DNA from: Acinetobacter tandoii DSM 14970 = CIP 107469
GTDB lineage: Bacteria; Pseudomonadota; Gammaproteobacteria; Pseudomonadales; Moraxellaceae
Direction: 5' to 3'
Assembly: GCF_000400735.1 (NCBI RefSeq)
Contig: NZ_KE007366.1
Location: 186,001-250,000, forward strand
DNA: 64,000 nucleotides
This document shows, in pieces, positions 8,949-17,336 of the stretch (the first letter of the stretch is position 1; each line of letters opens with the position of its first letter). Both the position numbers and the translations under genes were made by a program. A model generated the notes under the pieces. The model ran no database searches, was not told the origin of the DNA, and was given only the letters and a program-made list of their open reading frames with translations.

Positions 8949-9434
8949 TTAGGCTTTTAATCGGTCAACAAACAAAATACCATTGAGATGATCTACTTCA
9001 TGTTGCACGATGCGTGCTGGAAATCCTTCAAACGTTGTTTCCATAACATCACCTTCTAATGTGTGATAGAGCACTCTAATGACTTGCGCTCGCTCCACCT
9101 GCGCACGTTGATTGGGCACACTTAAACAACCTTCTTCACCCAGACACGTGGTTTCAGAAAACTCTAATATTTGCGGATTAATCATGACCACAGGTTGCAT
9201 TTCAGGTGCGTCGGGGTATCGTAGATTCGGGCGCGAAGCAGCAATAATAACCTGTTTAGAAATATACAATTGTGGTGCGGCGATACCGACACCATTACGC
9301 TCTAACATCGTTGCATGCATAACTGAAGCCAATTGCATCAACCATTCGCTATTAAACTCTGCTTCAGCAACAGGCGCAGCTTTTAATTTTAAGATCTCTT
9401 CTCCGCGTTGGGCAACGGGTAAAATTACACTCAT
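8949..9434 (-). CDS. def: Peptide deformylase (paralogue)
   Basis: A 161-residue metallo-deformylase that removes the formyl group from nascent protein N-termini. All three motifs are intact: GVGIAAPQ (residues 48-55), EGCLS (101-105) and HEVDH (145-149). The metal ligands are Cys103, His145 and His149, with the general base Glu146. The fmt-linked housekeeping def is not in this window, so this looks like a second stand-alone copy. It converges with the AraC gene (15 bp apart). Confidence 0.9.
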   Translation of the reverse strand: MSVILPVAQRGEEILKLKAAPVAEAEFNSEWLMQLASVMHATMLERNGVGIAAPQLYISKQVIIAASRPNLRYPDAPEMQPVVMINPQILEFSETTCLGEEGCLSVPNQRAQVERAQVIRVLYHTLEGDVMETTFEGFPARIVQHEVDHLNGILFVDRLKA

Positions 9435-9645
9435 GCGCTGTTCCTAATGTCAGGACTCAATGATTGGTTTCTGTCTATTCTGAACCAGTTATACGTAAAT
9501 TGAAATCATCAGTTTAATGATGAATTTCTAAGCTTTATCTATTTTTGTGCAGCTTTTGGCAGTTCAAATGGGCTTTTACTGCACTGTTTATTCAAGTCTA
9601 AGCCAACATACGTCGAGTGTCGGATTCAATATGCATTTTATTCTA

Positions 9646-10227
9646 TTAAATTTTGCTTAATTCAATCCAGCAACATTGCCGTTCAGCAGATGTAGGAAAA
9701 ACAAGATGTTTCACATTCTGATTGGAATGCATGTAGATGCTCTGGTGTTGCTCAAGTCTAAAGTGATGGCCATCCACAAACAATTCGAGTGTTGAAATAC
9801 TTTGATTAAAGATAAACACCACATCTGCTGAGGAGAAAAACTCAAGCGCGGATGAAGTTTCTATCCATTGATAGCGGGCAGTATAACGCTGCGGTGAATA
9901 GATTAAATTAAAGTCACGGATCACCTCTGCCAGTAGATTACAACTGACTAAACTATCACCACTAAACTGTACCGACTGTAGTGTCTTTAAAGTGAGCGCT
10001 ACTCCATCAATATTCAGATGAATGCCAGTGCCATCCAATACCGTCAAAAAGCGTTGCATACCGTTAAACTGAGAAAAGGTTCCCGAAGTCGTGACGTCTG
10101 CCATGGAAATGCGCCAATCAAAATCGGTTAAACTCTCACCTGCACTACGTGCCAGTTCTAGGGTATACCCTGCTCCATTTTTCCAAGGCATTTTTTTATA
10201 GTGATTTGCTGTAAGCAACTCGATCAT
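9646..10227 (-). CDS. HutD/Ves family cupin protein
   Basis: A 193-residue protein of the HutD/Ves family. Motifs are the N-terminal MPWKNGAGYTLELAR, FDWRISMADVTTSGTFSQFNG and RFLTVLDGTGIHL, followed by a second cupin-like half with weak similarity. HutD proteins sit in histidine-utilisation loci of pseudomonads, while Ves is a cold-related E. coli protein. The molecular role is unclear for both. No hut genes are nearby, so Ves/HutD-like is the safest name. The ATG at 10225-10227 is chosen because a good AAGGGA site precedes it. A 27-codon upstream extension is open but lacks conservation. Confidence 0.8.
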   Translation of the reverse strand: MIELLTANHYKKMPWKNGAGYTLELARSAGESLTDFDWRISMADVTTSGTFSQFNGMQRFLTVLDGTGIHLNIDGVALTLKTLQSVQFSGDSLVSCNLLAEVIRDFNLIYSPQRYTARYQWIETSSALEFFSSADVVFIFNQSISTLELFVDGHHFRLEQHQSIYMHSNQNVKHLVFPTSAERQCCWIELSKI

Positions 10228-11006
10228 GGCGTAAATTTCCCTTTTAAATCGTAATGATTGGCTAGACAAAACAGTCATGCATGTGTAATAAGCTACTGGT
10301 TTGACCATGCACGGCGAAAAATGAATAAAAATATTCTTTATTTTAAATTTTCAAACCTTTACACACTTGAATTAGCGATGAAACAGCAGTAGCAATGTGT
10401 TCTTTACATCCCGCAGCAATCAACCTTCGTCCGTTAATTCTGCTAATTCAGGGTTAACCCTCCAATGGCTACAATTCAATCCATCATCTGATTTATCTTA
10501 ACGTAGCACACACTTATTTGTATATACAGGATTATACATAATAACTAATCTTGCCATGATGGCTCAGCGTTGCGACTTGAGCACCCATTCATGGATTTGT
10601 TGCAGAAAGCTATTCGTAAATCCTTATTCAGCAGTATAATTCTCAGATAAGTACACCACAGCAAAATCTATCGTTCTAGTAATTCGTTTATTGAAAACCA
10701 AACTCAGATCAACCAAGAAACTTTATCAATCTCGTTTAATTCCTATTCTGCTAAGTGAAAATGGAAACTTGGAGGAATATAAGAACTTTACCGCAAGCAA
10801 GAAGAGGGCTGCTGCAAATAGTGAACTGATTAGGCAGGTCATCTACCTGAGTGGTCACTTAAATTTGAGTAGATCAAGATACATTTACCTTTTGAATCTT
10901 TGCACAACAGCGCCGATTAAACATAACAACTATATAAACCCAATCAGCATGAGCTTAGAAATTTTCTTATAAACTCAACCACCTGCTAAATTAATATTGG
11001 TAAAAT
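10228..11006. other. Long gene-poor stretch with possible decayed coding remnants
   Basis: About 780 bp without a convincing gene. On the minus strand, 10343-10445 reads as an open stretch ending RRLIAAGCKEHIATAVSS and further residues before a TAA. An adjacent frame just upstream reads SDDGLNCSHWRVNPELAEL. This looks like the frameshifted end of a decayed gene, family unknown. A 93-codon open frame at 10691-10972 starts with TTG, lacks a ribosome binding site and matches nothing I know, so I do not call it. Confidence 0.25.
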
Positions 11007-11043
11007 ACAAAGGGTTATTCCAATTCTCAGAATAACCCTTTGT
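11007..11043 (-). terminator. Terminator downstream of the TorF-like porin gene
   Basis: A perfect 14-bp stem, ACAAAGGGTTATTC against GAATAACCCTTTGT, with a 9-nt loop. On the minus strand it is followed by ATTTTACC. It begins about 45 bp after the porin stop codon. Confidence 0.75.
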
Positions 11044-11088
11044 TGTAATAATGTTCTGAATCAGATCTATTTAAATGATGACAAAATT

Positions 11089-11850
11089 TTAGAATTCCTT
11101 GGTAATACTAAAAATTACTGCATCATCAGCATAAGTTAAATCTTTATTAATATTTGAATCGACATAATACAAATCAAAAATAAAGTCATTATAGTTATAA
11201 TTACCACCTACTTTATAATCATAATATGAATCTTCTTGGTCTGTTGCCCATAAAACATCATAAGCATCATGACTTGAAAACTTGTTGTAACCTACTTGGG
11301 CATAAGTATTCCAATTTTTAGCTATTGGATAGTTATAACTGGCTTCATAACGTAACATTTTCCCAGTATTGAAAAAATACTCTGGAGAATAATAAAAAGT
11401 AAAATTTAATGCATCATCTTCAGTTAATAAACTCATACCTGTTGCAGCAATAGAATATTCTTCATAATCCGCATCGGTTAAAGATTTATCCGAACCAGGG
11501 TAATTAATATCCCCATACTGAATATTGAGCTTGAAATGATCATTAACGAGATAATCATATCCTAAATAATAATCTAGCTCTATGCTACTCCCAATATCAA
11601 GTTCACTATTGGAGGCAAAAATTTGTGCATATAAACCCGAATCATGATCTATGCGTAAAGTACCTTGTATTGCTGGATCACCTTCTGTTTGTGAATAACC
11701 ACGCGAATAGTAATCAGTTAAAAATGAAACTGTACCACTGGTTGAAAAATCCTTAAAAACACTTGATTCTTCAACATTTTCTGCGTGTACACTCGAAATT
11801 GCCATGACCAACCATAAACCGCATACTAGCTTATTTTTCAACTTTTGCAT
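11089..11850 (-). CDS. TorF-family putative porin (gcw_chp outer-membrane protein)
   Basis: A 253-residue predicted outer-membrane beta-barrel. The start at residue MQKLKNKLVCGLWLVMAISS gives a canonical signal peptide ending at VHA, before ENVEESS. An ATG 14 codons earlier is possible but spoils the signal. The mature protein begins STSGTVSFLTDYYSRGYSQTEGDPAIQG, typical of the TIGR02001/TorF family. It is rich in Tyr and Asp, alternates in pattern and ends in a terminal Phe (FSITKEF), as outer-membrane barrels do. The substrate is unknown. Its position next to the tricarboxylate cluster would suit an outer-membrane pore for those acids, but that is inference. Confidence 0.8.
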   Translation of the reverse strand: MQKLKNKLVCGLWLVMAISSVHAENVEESSVFKDFSTSGTVSFLTDYYSRGYSQTEGDPAIQGTLRIDHDSGLYAQIFASNSELDIGSSIELDYYLGYDYLVNDHFKLNIQYGDINYPGSDKSLTDADYEEYSIAATGMSLLTEDDALNFTFYYSPEYFFNTGKMLRYEASYNYPIAKNWNTYAQVGYNKFSSHDAYDVLWATDQEDSYYDYKVGGNYNYNDFIFDLYYVDSNINKDLTYADDAVIFSITKEF

Positions 11851-12372
11851 TCCATCAATTCCATGATTTTTATTTTGTTTTTTTATTGTCATTATTTTTT
11901 AACAAAAACATAGAACCAATTCCTATAAATCAATAGGAACCATTAGAGAATAGATAACCAATGATCGTGATTTTTCCAACATAAATAATAGAAAATATTA
12001 AATAGTACAAAAATTTAAGATAAAATTTAAAAAACACTGATTAAATTTTCTCAAATAGTGACTATCACAAAGAGTGAACATCCTTATAAAAAAGAGCTTA
12101 TTCAATAAACTCATCCACATCATAAATATATTTACATCAATAATTAATAGAAAGTCTCTCTCACAAATCAAAAGTGATCATGCTTTTATTTTATTTAAAA
12201 GATCTAATGTATAAATTTCTTGCTTCGATCAGATTCAAAATATAATAACTCAATCCCTTTATACAATTTTTTTATTTATTGAAACACAGTAACTTTTATT
12301 TAAATTCAAGCATAAAGTTTGCATTTTCTATATCTATGACTTATGAAATATCAAAACTAAGTGAAATAAAAC

Positions 12373-12408
12373 AAGGTCTGAAGAGATGGGTCCTCCCCTT
12401 CAGACCTT
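12373..12408 (-). terminator. Orphan intrinsic terminator-like hairpin
   Basis: An 11-bp perfect stem, AAGGTCTGAAG against CTTCAGACCTT, with further GGG/CCC pairing inside the loop. On the minus strand it is followed by TTGTTTTATTTC, a T-rich tail that fits an intrinsic terminator. No standard gene ends here. The upstream minus-strand sequence has a 22-codon open frame whose TAA overlaps the stem. Confidence 0.65.
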
Positions 12409-12624
12409 AAGAAGCATTTGGTGTTTGCTCTATGCCATTAATTTGAACTTTTTCAGCTGAAGATGCGAGAGCCATTTAATTGCAGCTTAAGAGTGCCAAT
12501 TAATTTTATTCTTCAAGCTGACTAGCGCTGCACCCTAGCTTGTCTATTACGATTTTGTTTAAAAGTTAAATCCAAGCACGATTATGATTGAAATTCATCA
12601 TTATTATTGGACAAATATCATATT
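12409..12624 (-). ncRNA. Candidate small RNA or small-peptide transcript
   Basis: This is a hypothetical minus-strand transcript. A TATAAT box lies at 12631-12636 and the hairpin above would end a transcript of about 260 nt. Within it is an open frame (12409-12477) starting ATG GCT CTC and ending in TAA, which would encode MALASSAEKVQINGIEQTPN plus two residues. It lacks a good ribosome binding site, so a non-coding RNA is as likely as a peptide. No -35 match is convincing. Confidence 0.25.
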
Positions 12625-12766
12625 AAGCGAATTATACAATATTTATCCTATCGAAAATTTTCTACTTAATTTAAACATTTTTCTAGCAACACTGATAACA
12701 TCCACTTTATTCATTAACTTGGTTTATTGAAGTATCGGACACCTCAACACAAAAGAATATATTTTT

Positions 12767-13696
12767 ATGGAAATCAAGCAAATAAAATATTTTTTGACGG
12801 TGGTTGAAGCAGGCAGTATTGGTAAAGCTGCCCAAAAACTCGATGTCGGCGCTTCGGCCATTAGTCAGCAAATTAGTAAGCTCGAACAAGAGCTAAGCAT
12901 TCGCTTATTACAGCGTAATGCTTTTGGCGTCACGCCTACACCCGCGGGTCTGGCCTTTTTAAAACACTCTCAACTTATTTTGCGTCAAGTTAACTTCGCA
13001 ATAGACGCTGCGCATTCAGCTCGGCTTTCAGGCCATGTCAGCCTTGGTTTTCCGCCAACTATTACTGCTTTAATTGGCATCCCTTTAATGAAACTAATGT
13101 CTGAACGCTATCCAGACATTCGTCTAGAAATTGTGGAAACCTTGTCTGGGAATCTAATTCAGTCGATTAATTCGCGTCAGCTTGATATTGCCATTATTTT
13201 TACCAATGAAATTGATAAACAGTGGTCGATACAGCCTTTGGTACGTGAACAAATGTATTTAATGGCACGCAAAGAAGTGCTCGAAAAATACGGTCTTGCC
13301 GACTGTATCAAAAGCGGAATTATTCAGTCGCAGCAAATTGGTGATATTCCTTTAGTACTACCAAGGCAGCGTCATAGCTTAAGAAAGCTGCTTGAGCACA
13401 AGATTGGACAGCTTAATGTTGTCTATGAAATTGATGGTCTACACTTACTCATGGACAGTCTAATTCACCTTGACCTTGCGAGTGTCCGCCCCGGAAGTGC
13501 TTGTTTGCAAGAATACAAACATAAACTTCAATTACTAAAATTGATCGATCCTGAAGTTGAGCGAATCAATTACTTGGTGAGCCTTGCCGAAGAAGAATTA
13601 TCACCTGCTGCACTTGCTGCAAAATCGGCAATTAAAGCGTGTGTGAAAGAACTGATTCAAAACCAAATTTGGCCGTGTTCTGAAATTATTTTATAA
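12767..13696 (+). CDS. LysR-type regulator of the tricarboxylate cluster (copy 1)
   Basis: A 309-residue LysR regulator. The N-terminal helix-turn-helix is GSIGKAAQKLDVGASAISQQ within residues 1-60, followed by LEQELSIRLLQRNAFGVTPTPAG, and the effector domain takes up the rest. It is a close paralogue of the LysR protein at 16304, the same length and alignable end to end, including VYEIDGLHLLMDS and EEELSPA near the C-terminus. It lies upstream of the transporter and periplasmic genes and is a likely activator responding to tricarballylate, aconitate or a related acid, by analogy with TcuR. Confidence 0.88.
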   Translation: MEIKQIKYFLTVVEAGSIGKAAQKLDVGASAISQQISKLEQELSIRLLQRNAFGVTPTPAGLAFLKHSQLILRQVNFAIDAAHSARLSGHVSLGFPPTITALIGIPLMKLMSERYPDIRLEIVETLSGNLIQSINSRQLDIAIIFTNEIDKQWSIQPLVREQMYLMARKEVLEKYGLADCIKSGIIQSQQIGDIPLVLPRQRHSLRKLLEHKIGQLNVVYEIDGLHLLMDSLIHLDLASVRPGSACLQEYKHKLQLLKLIDPEVERINYLVSLAEEELSPAALAAKSAIKACVKELIQNQIWPCSEIIL

Positions 13697-13735
13697 GGGG
13701 TCATTAATTTTATTAAATACCTGATTAATTTTTCC

Positions 13736-13781
13736 CCCTCACTCCCTCCTGCTTTTTAAGATTACATTTTCCTTGGAATGA
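13736..13781 (+). promoter_or_regulatory. Shared upstream element of tcuC-like gene (copy 1)
   Basis: This roughly 46-bp stretch between the first LysR gene and the transporter gene aligns without gaps to 17276-17321, which sits between the second LysR gene and tcuA. The common pattern is CTCACT, a C/T-rich run, CTTTTTAA, then TACATT and CCTT. It is probably a promoter/operator copied when the LysR-target unit was duplicated. Confidence 0.5.
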
Positions 13782-13975
13782 TAAGTGGATTTCTGCTTAT
13801 CACAATATAGATGTGTAGTTTGAACTGGAAACAAGGCATCACATTTTCTACGAAGGATACCTTTAAATCTCATCTCTACCCCATTTCCTATTTAGGTTTA
13901 TTGAATGAGTCAATTTTAAAGCCCTCAATTGAAGATCGTGAATGTTTCCATTTTGTCAGGCCAAGGAGGTCTCCA

Positions 13976-15286
13976 ATGGATGTCGTGAATAACCGTAGGG
14001 CTACTTTTAAAAAAATATTAAATGTAACGAGTGGCAACTTTTTAGAACAGTACGATTTTTTTCTTTTTGGTTTCTATGCTACTTATATCGCAGCAAAATT
14101 TTTCCACTCTGAAAATGAATATGTCTCTTTAATGATGACATTTACCGTATTTGCTGCGGGTTTTCTTATGCGTCCTCTCGGCGCTATTTTCTTGGGCGCT
14201 TATGTCGACAGAGTTGGTCGACGTAAAGGTCTTATTGTGACTTTAAGCCTTATGGCAATCGGAACCATCTTAATTACCTTTGTACCAGGTTATGAAACCA
14301 TTGGTATTATTGCGCCAATTTTGGTGGTGATTGGACGTCTATTACAAGGCTTCTCGGCAGGTGTTGAATCTGGTGGTGTATCGATTTATCTAGCTGAAAT
14401 TGCAACAGATAAAAACCGTGGATTTATCACAAGCTGGCAATCTGGCAGCCAACAAATTGCGGTTGTATTTGCAGCATTACTTGGCTACTGGCTCAACACC
14501 ATTTTAACTACTGCTCAAGTGGGTGAATGGGGCTGGCGTATTCCGTTCTTAATTGGTTGTTTGATTATTCCTTTAATCTTCTTGTTCCGCCGTACGTTAG
14601 AAGAAACTGAAGACTTTAAAGCGCAAAAAACTCATCCATCGACCAAAGAAATTTTCAGCACGCTTGCGAGTAACTGGCGCATTGTACTTGCAGGTATGAT
14701 GATGAGTGCCATGACCACAACCACGTTCTATTTCATTACGGTTTACACCACAGTATACGCAAAACGTACTTTAGAAATGTCGGTCACAGATAGCCTTTTA
14801 GCAACCGTATTTGTAGGTTTATCGAATTTCTTCTGGTTACCAATGGGTGGCTTACTTTCAGACAAAATTGGTCGCCGTCCAGTGTTAGTGGGTATTACGA
14901 CACTTGCGATCTTTACCAGTTATCCAGTTTTAAGCTGGTTGGTGAGCGACATTAGTTTTTCAAACTTACTGATCACGCTTGCTTACTTCTCGTTCTTCTT
15001 TGGTATGTACAATGGGACTATGGTAGCAACCCTTGCCGAAGTAATGCCAAAACGTGTTCGTACCGTTGGCTTCTCTTTAGCGTTCAGTCTTGCAGCCGCT
15101 ATTTTTGGTGGTATGACGCCAATGGCATGTACTTACCTTGTGGAAAACACAGGCAATGCAAGCACCCCAGCTTTCTGGCTCATGCTTGCTGCGGTATGTA
15201 GTCTCATCTCAAGCTTGTATTTATGTCGCGGTTCTAAGCAGAACAAATCTGACGCGATTGCTGAACCTGCAAAGGTTAGCGCTTAA
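13976..15286 (+). CDS. tcuC: MFS tricarboxylate/proton symporter, TcuC/CitA type
   Basis: A 436-residue metabolite:H+ symporter of the MHS family, probably importing tricarballylate, aconitate or citrate. Visible features are the start segment [20 protein letters not shown], motif A in [33 protein letters not shown], and a second motif [16 protein letters not shown] chose the ATG at 13976 because AAGGAGG lies seven bases ahead. The 55-codon open extension upstream is not conserved. Length matches TcuC/CitA (about 434). A 91-bp gap with a strong hairpin separates it from the periplasmic protein gene. Confidence 0.85.
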   Translation: MDVVNNRRATFKKILNVTSGNFLEQYDFFLFGFYATYIAAKFFHSENEYVSLMMTFTVFAAGFLMRPLGAIFLGAYVDRVGRRKGLIVTLSLMAIGTILITFVPGYETIGIIAPILVVIGRLLQGFSAGVESGGVSIYLAEIATDKNRGFITSWQSGSQQIAVVFAALLGYWLNTILTTAQVGEWGWRIPFLIGCLIIPLIFLFRRTLEETEDFKAQKTHPSTKEIFSTLASNWRIVLAGMMMSAMTTTTFYFITVYTTVYAKRTLEMSVTDSLLATVFVGLSNFFWLPMGGLLSDKIGRRPVLVGITTLAIFTSYPVLSWLVSDISFSNLLITLAYFSFFFGMYNGTMVATLAEVMPKRVRTVGFSLAFSLAAAIFGGMTPMACTYLVENTGNASTPAFWLMLAAVCSLISSLYLCRGSKQNKSDAIAEPAKVSA

Positions 15287-15319
15287 AACAACTAACTACT
15301 TAACCTGAAATTTTAATGA

Positions 15320-15349
15320 ACAGTACGGCGCATGTTGCAGCCGTACTGT
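15320..15349 (+). other. Intercistronic hairpin between tcuC and the aconitate isomerase-like gene
   Basis: A perfect 10-bp stem, ACAGTACGGC against GCCGTACTGT, with a 10-nt loop. No T-run follows, so it is more likely a processing or attenuation structure that sets different expression for the two genes than a full terminator. Confidence 0.55.
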
Positions 15350-15377
15350 GCTCTCCTGTCATTAAAAGTGAGATACT

Positions 15378-16172
15378 ATGAAAAAGTCCCCTATCTTCAT
15401 GACCATCTGCCTAGCTAGTGCAGGCTTAGGTTCAACGCTTGCTAACGCAGATACCCTCGAAGTGATTAGCTCTGGCGGTTTCTATTCATCTATGGAAAAA
15501 CTCATTCCAATATTTGAAAAGCAAACTGGTCATACGGTTCACCTTTCGTCTGGTTCATCAATGGGTGCATCGCCAACTGCAATTCCAAACCGTCTCGATC
15601 GTGGTGAACGTTTTGACATGGTGGTCTTGGCTGCTCCTGAACTCAGTAAGCTTGCAGAAAAAGGTTATGTCGACCCAAATTCACAAAGCGCTTTAGTCAA
15701 TTCAAGCATTGGTATGGCTGTACCTAAAGGTGCGCCAAAGCCAGACATTAGCTCTGCGGCAAAGTTTGAAAAAGTTTTATTAAATGCTAAGCACATCGGC
15801 TATTCGGCAAGTGCGAGCGGTACACATCTTGAAAAAGATGTTTTTCCAAGCTTTCCACCTGTCGAGTACAAAGTGATTGCTGGTAAAGCAGAAAAAGTAG
15901 TCGGTGACCGCGTGGCAAAACGTATTGCTGAAGGTCAGTTTGATATTGGTTTCCAGCAAATTAGTGAAATCAAACCTTTTACTGGCCAATATGGTCAAGT
16001 TGATTTAGTCGGCCCAATTCCTGCCCCTTATCAAAAAGTCACCGTGTTTGCTGCTGGTATTGGTAAAAACTCTGAACATGCAAAAGTCGCAAAAGAACTT
16101 ATTCAATTTGTGAAATCACCTCAAGCGACACAAATTATTGAAGAACAGGGTCTTGAGCAGGTTAAACAATAA
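15378..16172 (+). CDS. ais: Periplasmic binding-protein-fold enzyme, probable aconitate isomerase
   Basis: A 264-residue exported protein with signal peptide MKKSPIFMTICLASAGLGST and cleavage after ANA (residue 24). The mature part is a molybdate-binding-like periplasmic fold: DTLEVISSGGFYSSMEKLIPIFEK, LSSGSSMGASPTAIPNRL and IGYSASASGTH. No ABC permease or ATPase gene is adjacent. The aconitate isomerase described in Pseudomonas sp. WU-0701 is, as I recall, a 262-residue periplasmic protein of this type. Together with tcuA, tcuB and tcuC next door, this suggests it converts trans-aconitate to cis-aconitate in the periplasm. It could instead be a plain solute-binding protein. Confidence 0.65.
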   Translation: MKKSPIFMTICLASAGLGSTLANADTLEVISSGGFYSSMEKLIPIFEKQTGHTVHLSSGSSMGASPTAIPNRLDRGERFDMVVLAAPELSKLAEKGYVDPNSQSALVNSSIGMAVPKGAPKPDISSAAKFEKVLLNAKHIGYSASASGTHLEKDVFPSFPPVEYKVIAGKAEKVVGDRVAKRIAEGQFDIGFQQISEIKPFTGQYGQVDLVGPIPAPYQKVTVFAAGIGKNSEHAKVAKELIQFVKSPQATQIIEEQGLEQVKQ

Positions 16173-16303
16173 AAGCTCTAAAAGGCAGCATTTTGAGAGA
16201 ATGTTGCCTTTACTCTTTGAGCGGTTTACGCAGCACAATAGAACAAAATGTATAGCAACAAACCAGTGTAGAATAATGAACAAAGGACAATGTAGTATTT
16301 GCC

Positions 16304-17233
16304 GTGGAACTCAAACAATTAAAATATTTTATTGCAGTGATCGAGTCTGGAAGCTTGGGTAAAGCTGCAAAAAATCTCGATATTGGAACTTCTGCATTAA
16401 GTCAGCAAATCTCAAAATTAGAAAGCGAGCTTTCTATTCGCCTTTTACAACGTACTGCTTTGGGTACAGTTCCTACCCCTGCGGGTTTAGCTTTTTTTCA
16501 ACAGGTTCAACTGGCACTTAGGCACTTAGACCATGCTGTAGATTCTGCACATTCTTCACGTTTAAGTGGTCATGTTACCGTCGGTTTTTCGCCAAGTGTC
16601 GCGTCGGTTATTGGCACGCACTTTTTAAAACTCATGAGAAACCGCTACCCCGACATTAAAGTCCGTCTCATTGAAGGCTTATCGGGTGACTTAAAAGCTT
16701 TAGTTAATGCAAGACAGCTCGATGTTGCCATCATCTTTAGTGACGATGTCGACCCACAGTGGGCCATACAGCCTTTAGTCAAAGAGCAAATGTTTTTAAT
16801 CTCGCCTAAAGAAGTGCTGAGTCAGTACCACCTTGAAAGCTGTATCGACACTCAAACCATTACGCATACACAGCTAAAAGAACTTCCGCTGATTTTACCG
16901 AGTCAACGACATGGACTGCGTTTGTTACTCGAACAGAAAATTCATCAGCTTAAAGTGGCCTATGAAATTGATGGACTGCACTTACTCATGGAAAGTATTA
17001 GCCAACTTGAAATGGCAACTATTCAACCTGCGGGCGCATCGTTAAACTCGCGGCAAGACCTCTGTTTACTACGCATTGTAGAACCTGCCATTGAACGTAT
17101 TAACTATTTAATTAGTCTATCTGAAGAAGAACTCTCACCTGCTACTTTAGCCACCAAAGTAGTGATTCGTGCTTGTGTGACTAACTTAATTAATGAAAAG
17201 CGCTGGCCCGGTGCGAAACTCATAAACACTTAA
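16304..17233 (+). CDS. tcuR: LysR-type regulator of the tricarboxylate cluster (copy 2)
   Basis: A 309-residue LysR regulator paralogous to the one at 12767. The N-terminus is MELKQLKYFIAVIESGSLGK and the helix-turn-helix is LGKAAKNLDIGTSALSQQIS. The C-terminal half shares AYEIDGLHLLMES and EEELSPATLA with copy 1. The start is GTG at 16304, since no in-frame ATG gives the conserved N-terminus. It lies directly upstream of tcuA, the position of TcuR in Salmonella relative to its targets, so a role in activating tcuAB is likely. Confidence 0.88.
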   Translation: MELKQLKYFIAVIESGSLGKAAKNLDIGTSALSQQISKLESELSIRLLQRTALGTVPTPAGLAFFQQVQLALRHLDHAVDSAHSSRLSGHVTVGFSPSVASVIGTHFLKLMRNRYPDIKVRLIEGLSGDLKALVNARQLDVAIIFSDDVDPQWAIQPLVKEQMFLISPKEVLSQYHLESCIDTQTITHTQLKELPLILPSQRHGLRLLLEQKIHQLKVAYEIDGLHLLMESISQLEMATIQPAGASLNSRQDLCLLRIVEPAIERINYLISLSEEELSPATLATKVVIRACVTNLINEKRWPGAKLINT

Positions 17234-17275
17234 GCGCTTAGTGTTTATTTTTACTAAACACCCATTCAAGCTTAG

Positions 17276-17321
17276 CCTCTCACTTCACCTTCCTTTTTAA
17301 AGCTACATTAACCTTAGCTGA
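17276..17321 (+). promoter_or_regulatory. Shared upstream element of tcuA (copy 2)
   Basis: The counterpart of 13736-13781. It reads CCTCTCACTTC, a C/T-rich run, CTTTTTAA, then CTACATTAACCTT, and ends 16 bp before the tcuA start. Keeping a non-coding stretch in two duplicated units points to a regulator binding site or promoter. Confidence 0.5.
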
Positions 17322-17336
17322 GAAAGGGAGAAATCC

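Larger units (their letters stand above)
11851..12766. other. AT-rich gene-poor region between porin and LysR genes
   Basis: About 900 bp of very AT-rich sequence without a standard gene. The only clear structure is the minus-strand hairpin at 12373-12408 with a 22-codon open frame just ahead of it. A TATAAT box in the minus-strand sense is at 12631-12636. Elsewhere nothing is recognised. Confidence 0.5.

Noticed and set aside
10691..10972. 93-codon frame starting with TTG
   Set aside because: No ribosome binding site, no recognisable domain and low-complexity codon use. Kept only as part of the gene-poor stretch.
13811..13975. 55-codon extension of the tcuC-like transporter
   Set aside because: Not membrane-like, and the internal ATG at 13976 has a perfect AAGGAGG and gives the family N-terminus.
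15378..16172. Molybdate ABC transporter binding protein (ModA)
   Set aside because: The fold is similar, but no modB or modC genes are adjacent and the context is tricarboxylate catabolism, so probable aconitate isomerase is preferred.
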